A DNA stretch of 30,710 bases from JAKORR01 sp964608495 (GCA_964608495.1 CAZSOQ010000033.1:1-30710); one strand, 5' to 3'. Numbered from the stretch's first letter, positions 8,277-15,989 are shown. Notes: generated by a model not told the origin, from the letters alone. A program made the numbers and translations.

Positions 8277-9473
8277 CTAGCGCACCAGCCGGCTGAAGAA
8301 GCGGGGCAGCGGCGGGAGCGTGCCTTCGGCCGTGAAGTCCTGGCCGGTGATCTCGATGGTGTCGCCCACGATCCCGCCCTCGTAGATGTGCTGGCCTGAC
8401 GCGCTGAATTGGATATGGCCGTTCGGTGCGAAGAAGATGCCGGTCCACTGCCCGCCCTGGGCGCTGACGTCAATCGCCCTGCTCGAGCTTGACAGGGAGT
8501 AGAAGAGGATGTTGTTGCTGGCAGCAGTGAAGTTGTGCCCCGTGCCCACCACGGATATGTCTCCCTCAACGACGAAGGTCACCGGGCCCGCGGCCACATC
8601 GTCGCCCGTGATATGCAGCTTGCCCTTCACGTAGTAGACGCCGGCCGGGATGACGTGGCCCGGGAATTTGAGGTTGTTGTAGACGTAGTCGTATTGGAAG
8701 TCGGCGGGAGTGTAGCTGATGGGGTAGTCCATGACGTTGCCGAGGCGGAAGCCCTTCTGGACATCGTGGCCGCTGCCGCCGACGGTGTAGCCGTAGCGGT
8801 AGTCAATCCAGCCGTCCACGACGTGGTTCGACCCACCCATATTGACGCGGGTGTTGGAGTGGCAGTCGCCGTGGATCGTGCCGCCGTTGCTCGTCCAGTC
8901 TAGGCCGTTGACCAAGGGGTCGCTGCTGTGGGCGAAGATGAGGCAGGGACCGCTCGGCTCACCGACGGCCACGGCCCGCGCCCTGACCGGTGCGCTGTCC
9001 AGGCCCACCACCGCGAGGAAGGGGAGTTGCACGACGCGGCTCGCCTCCACGCAGACCAGGCAGGTCAGCGGGAGACTCTGGCCCTGGGTGACCTGGTCGC
9101 TGTAGGGGTGCCAGACCTTCAGGCGGTACGCCCCGACGTCGTAGACGACGCCGATCTCCGACCCGCTGCCGTCGTCCGAGTAGAGCGTTCCCACGGCCTG
9201 GGGTGTCGGCGGAGAGCCGGCGGTGGCATAGGCATTGAGGGCGAAGACACCCGCGGCGGCGCGGCGGACCTCGGTGGGCGACAGCTCCTCGACCTGGGAG
9301 GCGGCGGAGGTCGTCGCCAGGTCGGCCGCCTTCTGCATGACGTGCTTGGTGAGGGCCATCCTGCCCACCTCGAAGGTCGCGCCAGCGCACACGAGCAGCA
9401 CGACCAGGGTCAAGGCGACCAGGGGCATGATGGCTCCGCGCCTAGGTCTCCTGTTGACGATGTACAGCCGCAT
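8277..9473 (-). CDS. TadG-like anchored beta-solenoid surface protein (paralogue B)
   Basis: This 398-residue paralogue of the facing gene runs tail to tail with it across an 87-base gap. ATG 9473 is chosen because AGGGGG lies eight bases upstream; a GTG at 9482 would overlap that site. The N-terminal anchor (RRGAIMPL, then hydrophobic residues and VGRMALTKHVMQKAADLATT) is the TadG-like pattern. The C-terminal half repeats G-S/T-G turns (VGGSGHDV, HITGDD, VVGTGHN, QFSASGQHIYEG, EITGQD). The two copies share overall length, domain order and many motifs but differ in detail, so this is an old duplication rather than a recent copy. It has its own strong promoter (about 9543-9571) and a hairpin over its ribosome site. 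Confidence 0.8.
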   Translation of the reverse strand: MRLYIVNRRPRRGAIMPLVALTLVVLLVCAGATFEVGRMALTKHVMQKAADLATTSAASQVEELSPTEVRRAAAGVFALNAYATAGSPPTPQAVGTLYSDDGSGSEIGVVYDVGAYRLKVWHPYSDQVTQGQSLPLTCLVCVEASRVVQLPFLAVVGLDSAPVRARAVAVGEPSGPCLIFAHSSDPLVNGLDWTSNGGTIHGDCHSNTRVNMGGSNHVVDGWIDYRYGYTVGGSGHDVQKGFRLGNVMDYPISYTPADFQYDYVYNNLKFPGHVIPAGVYYVKGKLHITGDDVAAGPVTFVVEGDISVVGTGHNFTAASNNILFYSLSSSSRAIDVSAQGGQWTGIFFAPNGHIQFSASGQHIYEGGIVGDTIEITGQDFTAEGTLPPLPRFFSRLVR

Positions 9474-9480
9474 CGCAAGC

Positions 9481-9495
9481 ACCCCCTGTTGGGGT
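9481..9495 (-). promoter_or_regulatory. hairpin enclosing the Shine-Dalgarno of solenoid gene B
   Basis: Read on the minus strand, ACCCC-AACAG-GGGGT forms a 5-bp stem whose 3' arm is the ribosome site itself (AGGGGG, eight bases before ATG 9473). Folding would hide the site, so translation may be controlled. A similar arrangement precedes the vWA gene at 10769. Confidence 0.45.
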
Positions 9496-9542
9496 CCGGG
9501 TCTGATTCCTCAAGACATGCTCTATCTATAGAGGTTTGCTTG

Positions 9543-9571
9543 ATACTATACCCGGGCGACGTGCCTGTCAA
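9543..9571 (-). promoter_or_regulatory. sigma70-type promoter for solenoid gene B
   Basis: On the minus strand a perfect TTGACA (9571-9566) precedes TAGTAT (9548-9543, 17-base spacer) or TATAGT (9550-9545, 15-base spacer). Start near 9535 gives a leader of about 60 bases, which also contains the inverted repeat CTCTAT-CT-ATAGAG (9520-9533). Confidence 0.65.
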
Positions 9572-9579
9572 CAGCCAAG

Positions 9580-9633
9580 AGGTATCCAAGAGTATTAAGA
9601 TTAGCAGGGCTGACAGGGATACCTGGGCCCTGC
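9580..9633. repeat. nested and competing inverted repeats upstream of gene B promoter
   Basis: Two exact inverted repeats interlock. AGGTATCC (9580-9587) pairs with GGATACCT (9617-9624). GCAGGGC (9604-9610) pairs with GCCCTGC (9627-9633), and inside it CAGG-GATA-CCTG (9614-9625) makes a second stem. They cannot both form fully. The element starts nine bases upstream of the -35 box, a natural place for an operator; a small structured RNA is another option. Confidence 0.5.
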
Positions 9634-9887
9634 TCGGCCCCGGGGAGCGAGCGGGAGGCAGTGGGCGCGGCCCGTTGCGTGATGGGCACATACGCCGGGC
9701 GGTGGCCGGGCCGGGCTGAGTCGAGGCGCCCTGGCGGGAGCAGGGATTCGGGGTCTGAGACCGGCCCAGGGCACAGGAGGTTTGGGGGGCCGGCGATGCG
9801 CGGGTGAGCGGAGTGAGGGTGGATGGTGGGCCTTGGGGTTCGCTACATTAAGGTTGCGTTATGTGTCTCATATTATCATAATAGTGA
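9634..9887. other. non-coding stretch between the two opposed promoters
   Basis: No convincing gene is seen here. The left part is G-rich. From about 9845 the DNA turns strikingly AT-rich for this genome, just upstream of the plus-strand promoter, as an UP element or regulator site would. The 8-mer TTGCGTTA occurs at 9854-9861 and again at 9905-9912, inside the promoter spacer and -10. Confidence 0.5.
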
Positions 9888-9916
9888 TTGACATACGCTT
9901 TTGCTTGCGTTAGAAT
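9888..9916 (+). promoter_or_regulatory. strong sigma70-type promoter for the tadE-vWA operon
   Basis: TTGACA (9888-9893), 17 bases, TAGAAT (9911-9916): 6/6 and 5/6 matches at ideal spacing, with an AT-rich upstream flank. Transcription should start near 9923, about 300 bases before the TadE-like gene. Confidence 0.75.
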
Positions 9917-9922
9917 ACAGCC

Positions 9923-10229
9923 AGCATGAAGAGCATCTTGATTTAGGGGCCCGGCTATACCGGGGGCAGTACCTCTCATAAGATGAGGCTCTCGTGCCTG
10001 TGACAACCAGCAGATAGGGCCCTGGTGAGCTCACTGGAGCAACACCATCTGCAGACGTGAGGTCAGGCGCAGTCACGAGCCTGGCACCAGGGACAGTCTG
10101 GAGCTCAGGTCTCTGGGAACGCCGGACGCCGGCAGCGGAGGCTTCCGCAGCCGACGCGGCTCGGGACGGCAAGAAAGGGCGCGGGGCGAGGGGTAGCCTG
10201 GCCGAATCCGACAGCAGGTGGTGAGCGTA
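9923..10229 (+). other. long 5' untranslated leader of the tadE-vWA operon
   Basis: About 300 bases separate the predicted start of transcription from the first gene. Local stems include CCCGG-CTATA-CCGGG (9950-9964), a bulged CCTC/GAGG hairpin (9972-9988) and GCGGA-GGCT-TCCGC (about 10135-10148). I could not match it to a known riboswitch consensus such as GEMM, and see no open frame with a ribosome site. Its role is unknown. Confidence 0.45.
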
Positions 10230-10712
10230 GTGCGGTATTCCGGGTGCAGGTACGGGGCAGGGCAGCGCAGTGGCATTGTCGCGGCCGAGTTCATGGTTAC
10301 CGCGCCGTTGCTGTGCCTGTTCCTCTTCGGCATCATAGACCTGGGGTTGGCCTTCAGCACGCAGATGCGTCTCATCAGCATCGCCCAGGAATCCGCGCGC
10401 GCGGCCGCGGCGGGCGAGTCTGAGTATCGCATCCAGCAGCGGGTGGCCGAGATCGCCTCCCGCTTGGACACAGAGCACCTGCAGCTCACGATCGAGTATG
10501 CGATGTACCTGGGGCAGGGCCAGTGGGCTTCGACCTGGCAGACGATGCAGTCGGTGGGCGACTTCAACACCATTCCCCTCAACTCTCACGTCAGAGTCAC
10601 GGTCGTATACGACTACCACGTTCTTGCGCCCGGCCTGCTGAGCTTCCTGCTGGATGACCCTGTGGAGGGCACCAAGCGGCTCGCGGCTCGAGTGAGCATG
10701 CCCCGGACTTAG
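10230..10712 (+). CDS. TadE-family pseudopilin-like protein
   Basis: This 160-residue protein resembles TadE minor pseudopilins of the Flp/Tad pilus. GTG 10230 is chosen because AGGTGGTGA, nearly the full complement of the 16S tail, ends five bases upstream; in-frame GTGs at 10218 and 10221 lie inside that site. A short basic leader ends at Gly15, followed by IVAAEF with Glu20 at +5, the prepilin peptidase pattern, then a hydrophobic helix (about 22-46, LLCLFLFGIIDLGLAF) and SAR-AA residues typical of TadE. The rest is small and probably periplasmic. It is first in an operon with the vWA gene (56-base gap). No TadA ATPase, TadB/C or TadV peptidase is in the window, so the assembly machine must be elsewhere. 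Confidence 0.8.
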   Translation: MRYSGCRYGAGQRSGIVAAEFMVTAPLLCLFLFGIIDLGLAFSTQMRLISIAQESARAAAAGESEYRIQQRVAEIASRLDTEHLQLTIEYAMYLGQGQWASTWQTMQSVGDFNTIPLNSHVRVTVVYDYHVLAPGLLSFLLDDPVEGTKRLAARVSMPRT

Positions 10713-10748
10713 TCTTCCGGTCACGTGCGCGGACCCGGCCAACCCAGT

Positions 10749-10762
10749 ACCCATGGGGGTGG
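10749..10762 (+). promoter_or_regulatory. hairpin-embedded Shine-Dalgarno of the vWA gene
   Basis: ACCC (10749-10752) can pair with GGGT (10757-10760), covering part of the ribosome site GGGGGTGG (10755-10762). The stretch from the site to the ATG is almost the same as before solenoid gene B (GGGGGTG, then CTTGCGATG), suggesting shared origin or shared translational control. Confidence 0.35.
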
Positions 10763-10768
10763 CTTGCG

Positions 10769-12115
10769 ATGAATTGCCAAGGATGGATGAGGCGCCGGGC
10801 CAACGTGTCAGTGATGGTCGCGGTTGCCCTGCCCGTGCTGGTGGGTGCGGTGGCTCTGACGGTGGACGTGGGGGTAATGGCGCTGGCGAAGAGCCAGTTG
10901 CAGTGCGCCACGGACGCGGCGGCGCTGGCGGGCGTGGTGATGCTGCAGACGAGTCTCGACCCGGCCGCTGCACGACAGGCCGCGGTAGAGACGGCCGCCT
11001 CGAACGTCGTCGCGGGCAGGCCTCTGACCCTGGACCCCAGCGTTGACGTCGTGAGCGGGGCCTACATGGCCGAGACGAAGCAGATCATACCCTTCGACGA
11101 GTCGGGCGGCGTGGTGGCCGTCCCCGACGGGCCGGTGGCGCTCCGAGTCACCGCGCGTCGCACGGGCGGGTCGCCCGACGGGCCGATCCCCCTGCACTTC
11201 GCGCGTGCTCTTGGGCTAGAGCAGGTGGAGATGACGGTCGCCGCCACGGCGGGCCTGACCATCTCAAAGAAGGCCCGCCCCTGCGTGGAGGCGGTCATCG
11301 TCCAGGACCAGTCGGGGTCCTTCGAGGATGAGTTCCCCCAGGCGCGCGAGGCCAACGTCGAGTTCCTCAACTTCATGACCCAGTGCTTCACCGACGGCGA
11401 CAGCACGGGCATCGTCGGGTTCGGCTACCACCCCAACCACCAGGACACGACCAGCCCGACGCGGCGCGACACCAACGTGTTCCACAACTACGCGCTGCAC
11501 ACCAACGAGGACACGGACGGCGGCGTCACGGTCCTGCAGGACTACCTCGCGGCGATGCCCACGGTGCCCTACTACCAGACACCCCAGGGCTACTGCTACA
11601 CGAATCTCTACACGGGCATGCTCCGGGCGACGCTGGCCTTCGCCGACCCCACGGCGGCCCAGACCGCCTGGGACAGCTTCGTCGCGAGCCTGTATAGCGG
11701 CGGGGTGTTCTACGACATCGGCAACTGGCAGATAAGCAACCCGGCGGCCCTGAAGACGAAGATGGCGCCCCTTTTCCAGCTAGCCAAACGCAACCCCGAC
11801 GCCGAGCATGTGGCGATCGTGGTCAGCGACGGCATGCCCTGGTACCACCAGAACAGCTTCCCCGACACCCGCTCCCAGCAGCTCTGCCTGTACATCGCGG
11901 ACCAGATGGCGCTGGCGGGGATCAGGATCCACACGGTCAGCCTGTGCCAGAACGACCGTCCGGGGGACGGCAGCATGGGAGCCGACGCCGCCTTCACGGC
12001 CCAGCTGTGCCGCAACGGGGGATACCCCTTCTACACTTACGACGCTGTGAGGCTGAGCGCCCTGCTGGTCGGCGTGGGTCAGGTCGAGGTGGGGCAGGCG
12101 AAGCTGATCGAGTAG
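10769..12115 (+). CDS. TadG-like protein with von Willebrand factor A domain
   Basis: This 448-residue protein has a TadG-like N-terminal anchor (about 8-50: RRRANVSVMVAVALPVL, then SQLQCATDAAALAG) and a large outer vWA domain (about 170-430). The metal-binding MIDAS motif is intact: Asp180-Gln-Ser182-Gly-Ser184 at the end of a hydrophobic strand, with a later VVSDGMP strand supplying another acidic residue. Family knowledge links such proteins to the Tad pilus, where vWA domains bind partners or surfaces. Several Cys residues in the vWA region could form disulfides outside the membrane. ATG 10769 has GGGGGTGG six bases upstream. It follows the TadE-like gene in one operon. An adhesin or pilus-assembly role is inference. 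Confidence 0.82.
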   Translation: MNCQGWMRRRANVSVMVAVALPVLVGAVALTVDVGVMALAKSQLQCATDAAALAGVVMLQTSLDPAAARQAAVETAASNVVAGRPLTLDPSVDVVSGAYMAETKQIIPFDESGGVVAVPDGPVALRVTARRTGGSPDGPIPLHFARALGLEQVEMTVAATAGLTISKKARPCVEAVIVQDQSGSFEDEFPQAREANVEFLNFMTQCFTDGDSTGIVGFGYHPNHQDTTSPTRRDTNVFHNYALHTNEDTDGGVTVLQDYLAAMPTVPYYQTPQGYCYTNLYTGMLRATLAFADPTAAQTAWDSFVASLYSGGVFYDIGNWQISNPAALKTKMAPLFQLAKRNPDAEHVAIVVSDGMPWYHQNSFPDTRSQQLCLYIADQMALAGIRIHTVSLCQNDRPGDGSMGADAAFTAQLCRNGGYPFYTYDAVRLSALLVGVGQVEVGQAKLIE

Positions 12116-12194
12116 CACGGTGAGAGCCAGAGCGCGGCGACGGGGCAGGGTCCAGGCCACCCGTCGGGCGCGCGGGAGATAAGTAGGGAAGGCC

Positions 12195-12209
12195 GCCCCC
12201 TCCGGGGGC
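12195..12209 (+). terminator. GC hairpin after the vWA gene
   Basis: GCCCCC-TCC-GGGGGC is a perfect 6-bp stem with a three-base loop, extendable by two pairs across a bulge. It lies 80 bases after the stop and before the RecD2 promoter. There is no T-run, so it is a candidate terminator only. Confidence 0.35.
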
Positions 12210-12319
12210 CGGGCACCTGTCCCAGGGGCGCTAGGGCCCTGCGGACCGGTCTCGGCCCCCGGTGGTGTTCTGGTGGCGTCTGAGGGCCCGCGTCCCGCAG
12301 TCTGGCGCCCGTGCCGTCC

Positions 12320-12348
12320 TTGCCATCCCGCCACCGACGCGGCACAAT
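12320..12348 (+). promoter_or_regulatory. promoter placing the RecD2 mRNA start at or next to its ATG
   Basis: TTGCCA (12320-12325), 17 bases, CACAAT (12343-12348): 5/6 and 4/6 matches. Transcription would begin about 12355-12359, and the ATG is at 12359, so the message would have almost no leader. This fits the absence of any Shine-Dalgarno upstream. Confidence 0.45.
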
Positions 12349-12358
12349 TCCACCCAAC

Positions 12359-14671
12359 ATGCGCACGGCCGGCGGCCACGAGTCCAGCGAGACCCTCGAG
12401 GGCCTGATCCAGCGAATCGTCTACCAGTCCGCTGAGAGCGGCTATGTCGTGCTGCAGCTCCGCGTGGGCCCCGGAGCCGAGGTCTCGGCCATTGGGACCA
12501 TGCCAGGGGCCATGGCGGGCGAGCAGGTCCGCCTGCGCGGTCACTGGCAGGTGCACTCGCGCTGGGGCCGGCAGTTCCGCTTCGAGGACTACGAGCTCGT
12601 GCGCCGGGCCGGGCCGGAGGCCCTGGCGCTCTACCTCGCCGAGGCCATCAAGGGGATAGGCCCCGAGCTGGCGCGGCGGCTGGTCGAGCACTTCGGCGAG
12701 GACACCGTGGCGGCTCTGGAGGAGGGCGAGGAGCGGCTCCTCGAGGTGCCCGGGATCGGCCCCAAGAAAGCGGCGTCCCTCGCCGAGGCCTGGCAAGAAC
12801 ACCGCCATGTCCACGAGCTGATGGCGTTCCTGCGCTCGCAGGGGCTGAGCCCTTCGCTGGCCGCGCGTGTGCACCGCGCCTACGGCCCTCACGCCGTCGA
12901 GGTGATCGAGCGGCAGCCCTACCGCCTGGCCCGCGACATCCGCGGCGTGGGCTTTCTCACGGCGGACCGGGTCGCCCGTGAGGCGGGCTTCTCGACCGAG
13001 GACCCGTCGCGCGTGCAGGCGGGCCTGCTGCACGTGCTGGGCGAGGCGCTGGTAGACGGCCACCTGTACTTGACGCGCGCGGGGCTTCTCGAGCGGGGGG
13101 CGGAGCTATTGCAGGTGGCCGGCGACCTCGTGGAGGAACAGGTCCGCCTCATGGTCGCCGAGGGAGACCTGATCGCCGAGACCGACGCCGGAGGGGAGGA
13201 AGCCTGCTATGCGCCCGGGCTGCTGGCGTGCGAGAAGCGGGTGGCGTGGCTGCTGCGCGAGCTGGCCGAGGCCAAAGCGGCGCGGGCTCCCGATCCGGAG
13301 CAGGCCGAGGGGTGGCTGAGGCGCTTCGAGGACTACTCGGACCTGGAGCTCAACGAGGACCAGCGGACGGCGGTGATGACGACCTGCCGCAAGCCCGTCA
13401 GCGTCATCACTGGAGGCCCGGGCACGGGCAAGACGACGGTGACCAAGGCGATCACGTGGGTCTGGCGACGTACTGGGCGGCGGGTTGTCCTCTGCGCGCC
13501 GACGGGGCGCGCGGCCAAGCGTCTCGAGGAGGTAACCGAGCAGGAGGCCTTCACCATCCACCGCCTGCTCGGCTACCGGCCCGACGGCGGGTTCACTCAT
13601 GGGCCGGGCGAGCCGCTGCCCTACGACCTGATAGTGGTGGACGAGGCCTCGATGGTAGACATGCCCCTGGCGGCCAGTCTGCTGGGCGCCGTGGCCCCGG
13701 GCAGCTCCGTGGTGCTCGTGGGCGACGCGGACCAACTGCCGCCGGTCGGTCCTGGGGCCTTCTTCGACGACGTGGTCTCCAGTGGCGGCCTGCCCACCCT
13801 TCGGCTGACGCGGGTCTACCGGCAGGCGGAGCGCAGCCTGATCGTGACCAACGCCCACCGCCTGATCCGGGGCGAGGCGCTGATCCTGCCCCGACCGGGG
13901 ACGTGGCAGCACGAGGACATGCTGTGGGTGGACGTGGGGGACCCGCAGCGAGAGGCCGGGGGCCCGGGCCCAGGCCAGGAGGAGGACGAGGGCCGGGCGT
14001 CCGATTCCATCGAGGCGCAGGAGATCGCGCTGGAGAAGATCCAGAACGCGGTCACGCGCAACCTGCCGCGCCTGGGCTTCGCGCCCGGCGACATCCAGGT
14101 GCTGAGCCCGATGCGCCGCGGCCTGCTGGGCGTGCAGAGCCTCAACGCTCACCTGCAGCGGCTGCTCAACCCGCCGGCGCCCGACCGGCCGGAGCTGCGG
14201 CGCGGCGATACCGTGTTTCGGCTGGGTGACCGCGTGCTGCAGACCGCGAACAACTACGACAAGGGCGTCTTCAACGGCGAGATAGGGCAGATCGTGGCCG
14301 TGGACCCCGAGGGCCGACTGACCGTGGACTTCGCCATCGGCCGCATCGAGTACGAGCGCGGCGAGGTGGCTCAGCTCGAGCTCGCCTACGCCCTGACGGT
14401 CCACAAGAGCCAGGGCAGCGAGTACCCGGCCGTCGTCCTCGCCATCCACTCGAGCCACTACATCATGCTGCGCCGCAATCTGCTGTACACGGCGCTCACC
14501 CGGGCGGAGCGAATGGCGATCCTGGTGGGCGACAGTCGGGGACTGTGGCGGGCGATCAGGACGGCTCCCGCGCGCGAGCGGAACACGCGGCTGGCGGCCC
14601 GGCTGCGCGGCGACCTGCCCGCCGACCCGTCGGACCTTCCCGCGCTGCCCGGGATGCTGGGCGAGTACTAG
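12359..14671 (+). CDS. recD2: RecD2-type ATP-dependent 5'-3' DNA helicase
   Basis: This 770-residue superfamily 1B helicase is of the RecD2 type found in bacteria that use RecD without RecBC; it unwinds DNA 5' to 3' in repair. An N-terminal OB-like region and tandem helix-hairpin-helix motifs (about 95-150: IKGIGPELARRL, VPGIGPKKAASL) mark RecD2 rather than RecD1. Walker A is GGPGTGKTT (352-360), Walker B VVDEAS (Asp428), followed by GDADQLPPVGPG. Near the C-terminus VHKSQGSEY and YTALTRAE are motifs V and VI. The length is normal for the family. ATG 12359 is preferred to an in-frame GTG at 12311, which overlaps the predicted promoter; neither has a Shine-Dalgarno. A low-complexity acidic stretch around residue 545 is a probable linker. 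It converges with the acetyltransferase gene across 40 bases. Confidence 0.92.
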   Translation: MRTAGGHESSETLEGLIQRIVYQSAESGYVVLQLRVGPGAEVSAIGTMPGAMAGEQVRLRGHWQVHSRWGRQFRFEDYELVRRAGPEALALYLAEAIKGIGPELARRLVEHFGEDTVAALEEGEERLLEVPGIGPKKAASLAEAWQEHRHVHELMAFLRSQGLSPSLAARVHRAYGPHAVEVIERQPYRLARDIRGVGFLTADRVAREAGFSTEDPSRVQAGLLHVLGEALVDGHLYLTRAGLLERGAELLQVAGDLVEEQVRLMVAEGDLIAETDAGGEEACYAPGLLACEKRVAWLLRELAEAKAARAPDPEQAEGWLRRFEDYSDLELNEDQRTAVMTTCRKPVSVITGGPGTGKTTVTKAITWVWRRTGRRVVLCAPTGRAAKRLEEVTEQEAFTIHRLLGYRPDGGFTHGPGEPLPYDLIVVDEASMVDMPLAASLLGAVAPGSSVVLVGDADQLPPVGPGAFFDDVVSSGGLPTLRLTRVYRQAERSLIVTNAHRLIRGEALILPRPGTWQHEDMLWVDVGDPQREAGGPGPGQEEDEGRASDSIEAQEIALEKIQNAVTRNLPRLGFAPGDIQVLSPMRRGLLGVQSLNAHLQRLLNPPAPDRPELRRGDTVFRLGDRVLQTANNYDKGVFNGEIGQIVAVDPEGRLTVDFAIGRIEYERGEVAQLELAYALTVHKSQGSEYPAVVLAIHSSHYIMLRRNLLYTALTRAERMAILVGDSRGLWRAIRTAPARERNTRLAARLRGDLPADPSDLPALPGMLGEY

Positions 14672-14711
14672 GCCGTCGCCTCTCGGTGGGCGCGGGGTCG
14701 CGGGCGCCGGC

Positions 14712-15989
14712 TCAGCCCCAGAGCCCCGTGGCCGTGGGCTGCGGCGGGAACAGGAGCCCCAGCGACCGGGCCGCGGGGGGCGTCAGGTGGTGTCGGCACA
14801 AGGCCTCGAGCTCGCCCCAGGAGCGCAGGCCGAGCAGCAGCGCCATGAAGGCGAAGGTGGGCATCTCCACGACCTGCGCGACGCCGGCCGCGGGGCCCGG
14901 CTCAAGTGCCACCGACACTCGGCCGTCGGCCACCTGGATAGCGGCTCTCTCGTCGTCCACGGCCAGAGCCAGGCTTCCCTGCCACGGCATCCTCGACCGG
15001 TCCCACCGACTCTGAAGCTCGGGCACCAGGGCCTCCAGCAGGGCGGGAAGGTTGACGATGCGGACCATGTTGGAGGCCGGGCCGCCCTGCAGCTCGACGC
15101 GCCGGTACAGGACCCGGCCGTCGCGCAGCGCGTACTCGACCATCGGGTCGAAGGGGAGCCGCGCGGCCACGCGCTGCGAGTTGATCCGCGCGGCCTCGAG
15201 GAGGAGGGCCTTGAGCGGGGCCCAGAGCGTCTCGGGGCGGCCGGGGTCGAAGGCCCCGTCGCCGGCCACGACCCGGGCCTCGCAGGGCGTGATGATCTGC
15301 CCCTCGGCCTGACGGCTCGCCAGCACGTAGCCCCGCACCTGCCCGTCGTCGAAGACGAAGCTGAAGCCCCGGGGGTCCACGTTTGCCGCGGGGGCCGGGG
15401 ACGAGGGGTCATAGTCCGCCACCGGGGCGCCCGTCCGGCCGGTGTTGAACTGCTGCCGCAGCCGCTGGCAGGCGTGCCAGTCGCGCGCGGGGTCATAGCG
15501 GCGGACGTGGCCCGCCAGCTCCTCGGGGAGACGGAGCGCCTCGTAGATCGTGAGCAGGCGATTGCCCCCCTGCATGGGCTCGATCGCGAATTCGTACAAG
15601 CCTCGCGGGAAGGCTCGGTAGCCGAAGCGGGAGTAGAACTCGACCAGGCCGCCGAGACGGGAGAAGTGGAACCCCTTGGCCCGCATGTGCTCGACGGCGG
15701 CCCGCATCAGCCGGGTGCCCAGTCCGCGCCCCTGCACGTCCGGGCGCACGCCCACCTCGCCCACATCACCCTTGAGCATGCGGCAGGAGCCTACCTGCAT
15801 CCACGCGGGCGTTATCCGCAGCGCCCCCTGGATTTCGCCGTCTGCCTCGATCACCAGGAACTGCTCGGGACGGGACTCGACGAGGCTGTAACTATGAAGC
15901 CAATGCTCTCCGCCCAGAAGCATACCAAAGGCCGCTGCCGTCACGTTAGCCACAGATTCAGCGTCTTTGGGGCGCGCTGTTCGGATCAT
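14712..15989 (-). CDS. Eis-like GNAT N-acetyltransferase with SCP2-type C-terminal domain
   Basis: This 425-residue protein has the three-part layout of Eis-like acetyltransferases: an N-terminal GNAT domain (about 1-150), a second GNAT-like fold (about 160-300) and a sterol-carrier-like C-terminal domain (about 310-415). The acetyl-CoA pyrophosphate loop is QGRGLG (86-91), preceded by VGVRPDV. Family members acetylate amines of small molecules or proteins; the substrate here is unknown, and aminoglycoside resistance is not implied. ATG 15989 is supported by a strong GAGGAGG nine or so bases upstream. The frame stays open far upstream, but that is only the antisense of the GH38 gene. The 204 bases between this start and the divergent GH38 gene show no clear promoter. 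Confidence 0.85.
   Translation of the reverse strand: MIRTARPKDAESVANVTAAAFGMLLGGEHWLHSYSLVESRPEQFLVIEADGEIQGALRITPAWMQVGSCRMLKGDVGEVGVRPDVQGRGLGTRLMRAAVEHMRAKGFHFSRLGGLVEFYSRFGYRAFPRGLYEFAIEPMQGGNRLLTIYEALRLPEELAGHVRRYDPARDWHACQRLRQQFNTGRTGAPVADYDPSSPAPAANVDPRGFSFVFDDGQVRGYVLASRQAEGQIITPCEARVVAGDGAFDPGRPETLWAPLKALLLEAARINSQRVAARLPFDPMVEYALRDGRVLYRRVELQGGPASNMVRIVNLPALLEALVPELQSRWDRSRMPWQGSLALAVDDERAAIQVADGRVSVALEPGPAAGVAQVVEMPTFAFMALLLGLRSWGELEALCRHHLTPPAARSLGLLFPPQPTATGLWG

Noticed and set aside
9604..9633. Terminator reading of the 9604-9633 hairpin
   Set aside because: No gene ends nearby on either strand and there is no T-run; an operator or regulatory RNA fits better.
9923..10229. c-di-GMP riboswitch in the tadE leader
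   Set aside because: I could not find the conserved GEMM core or tetraloop receptor; only unrelated stems are visible.
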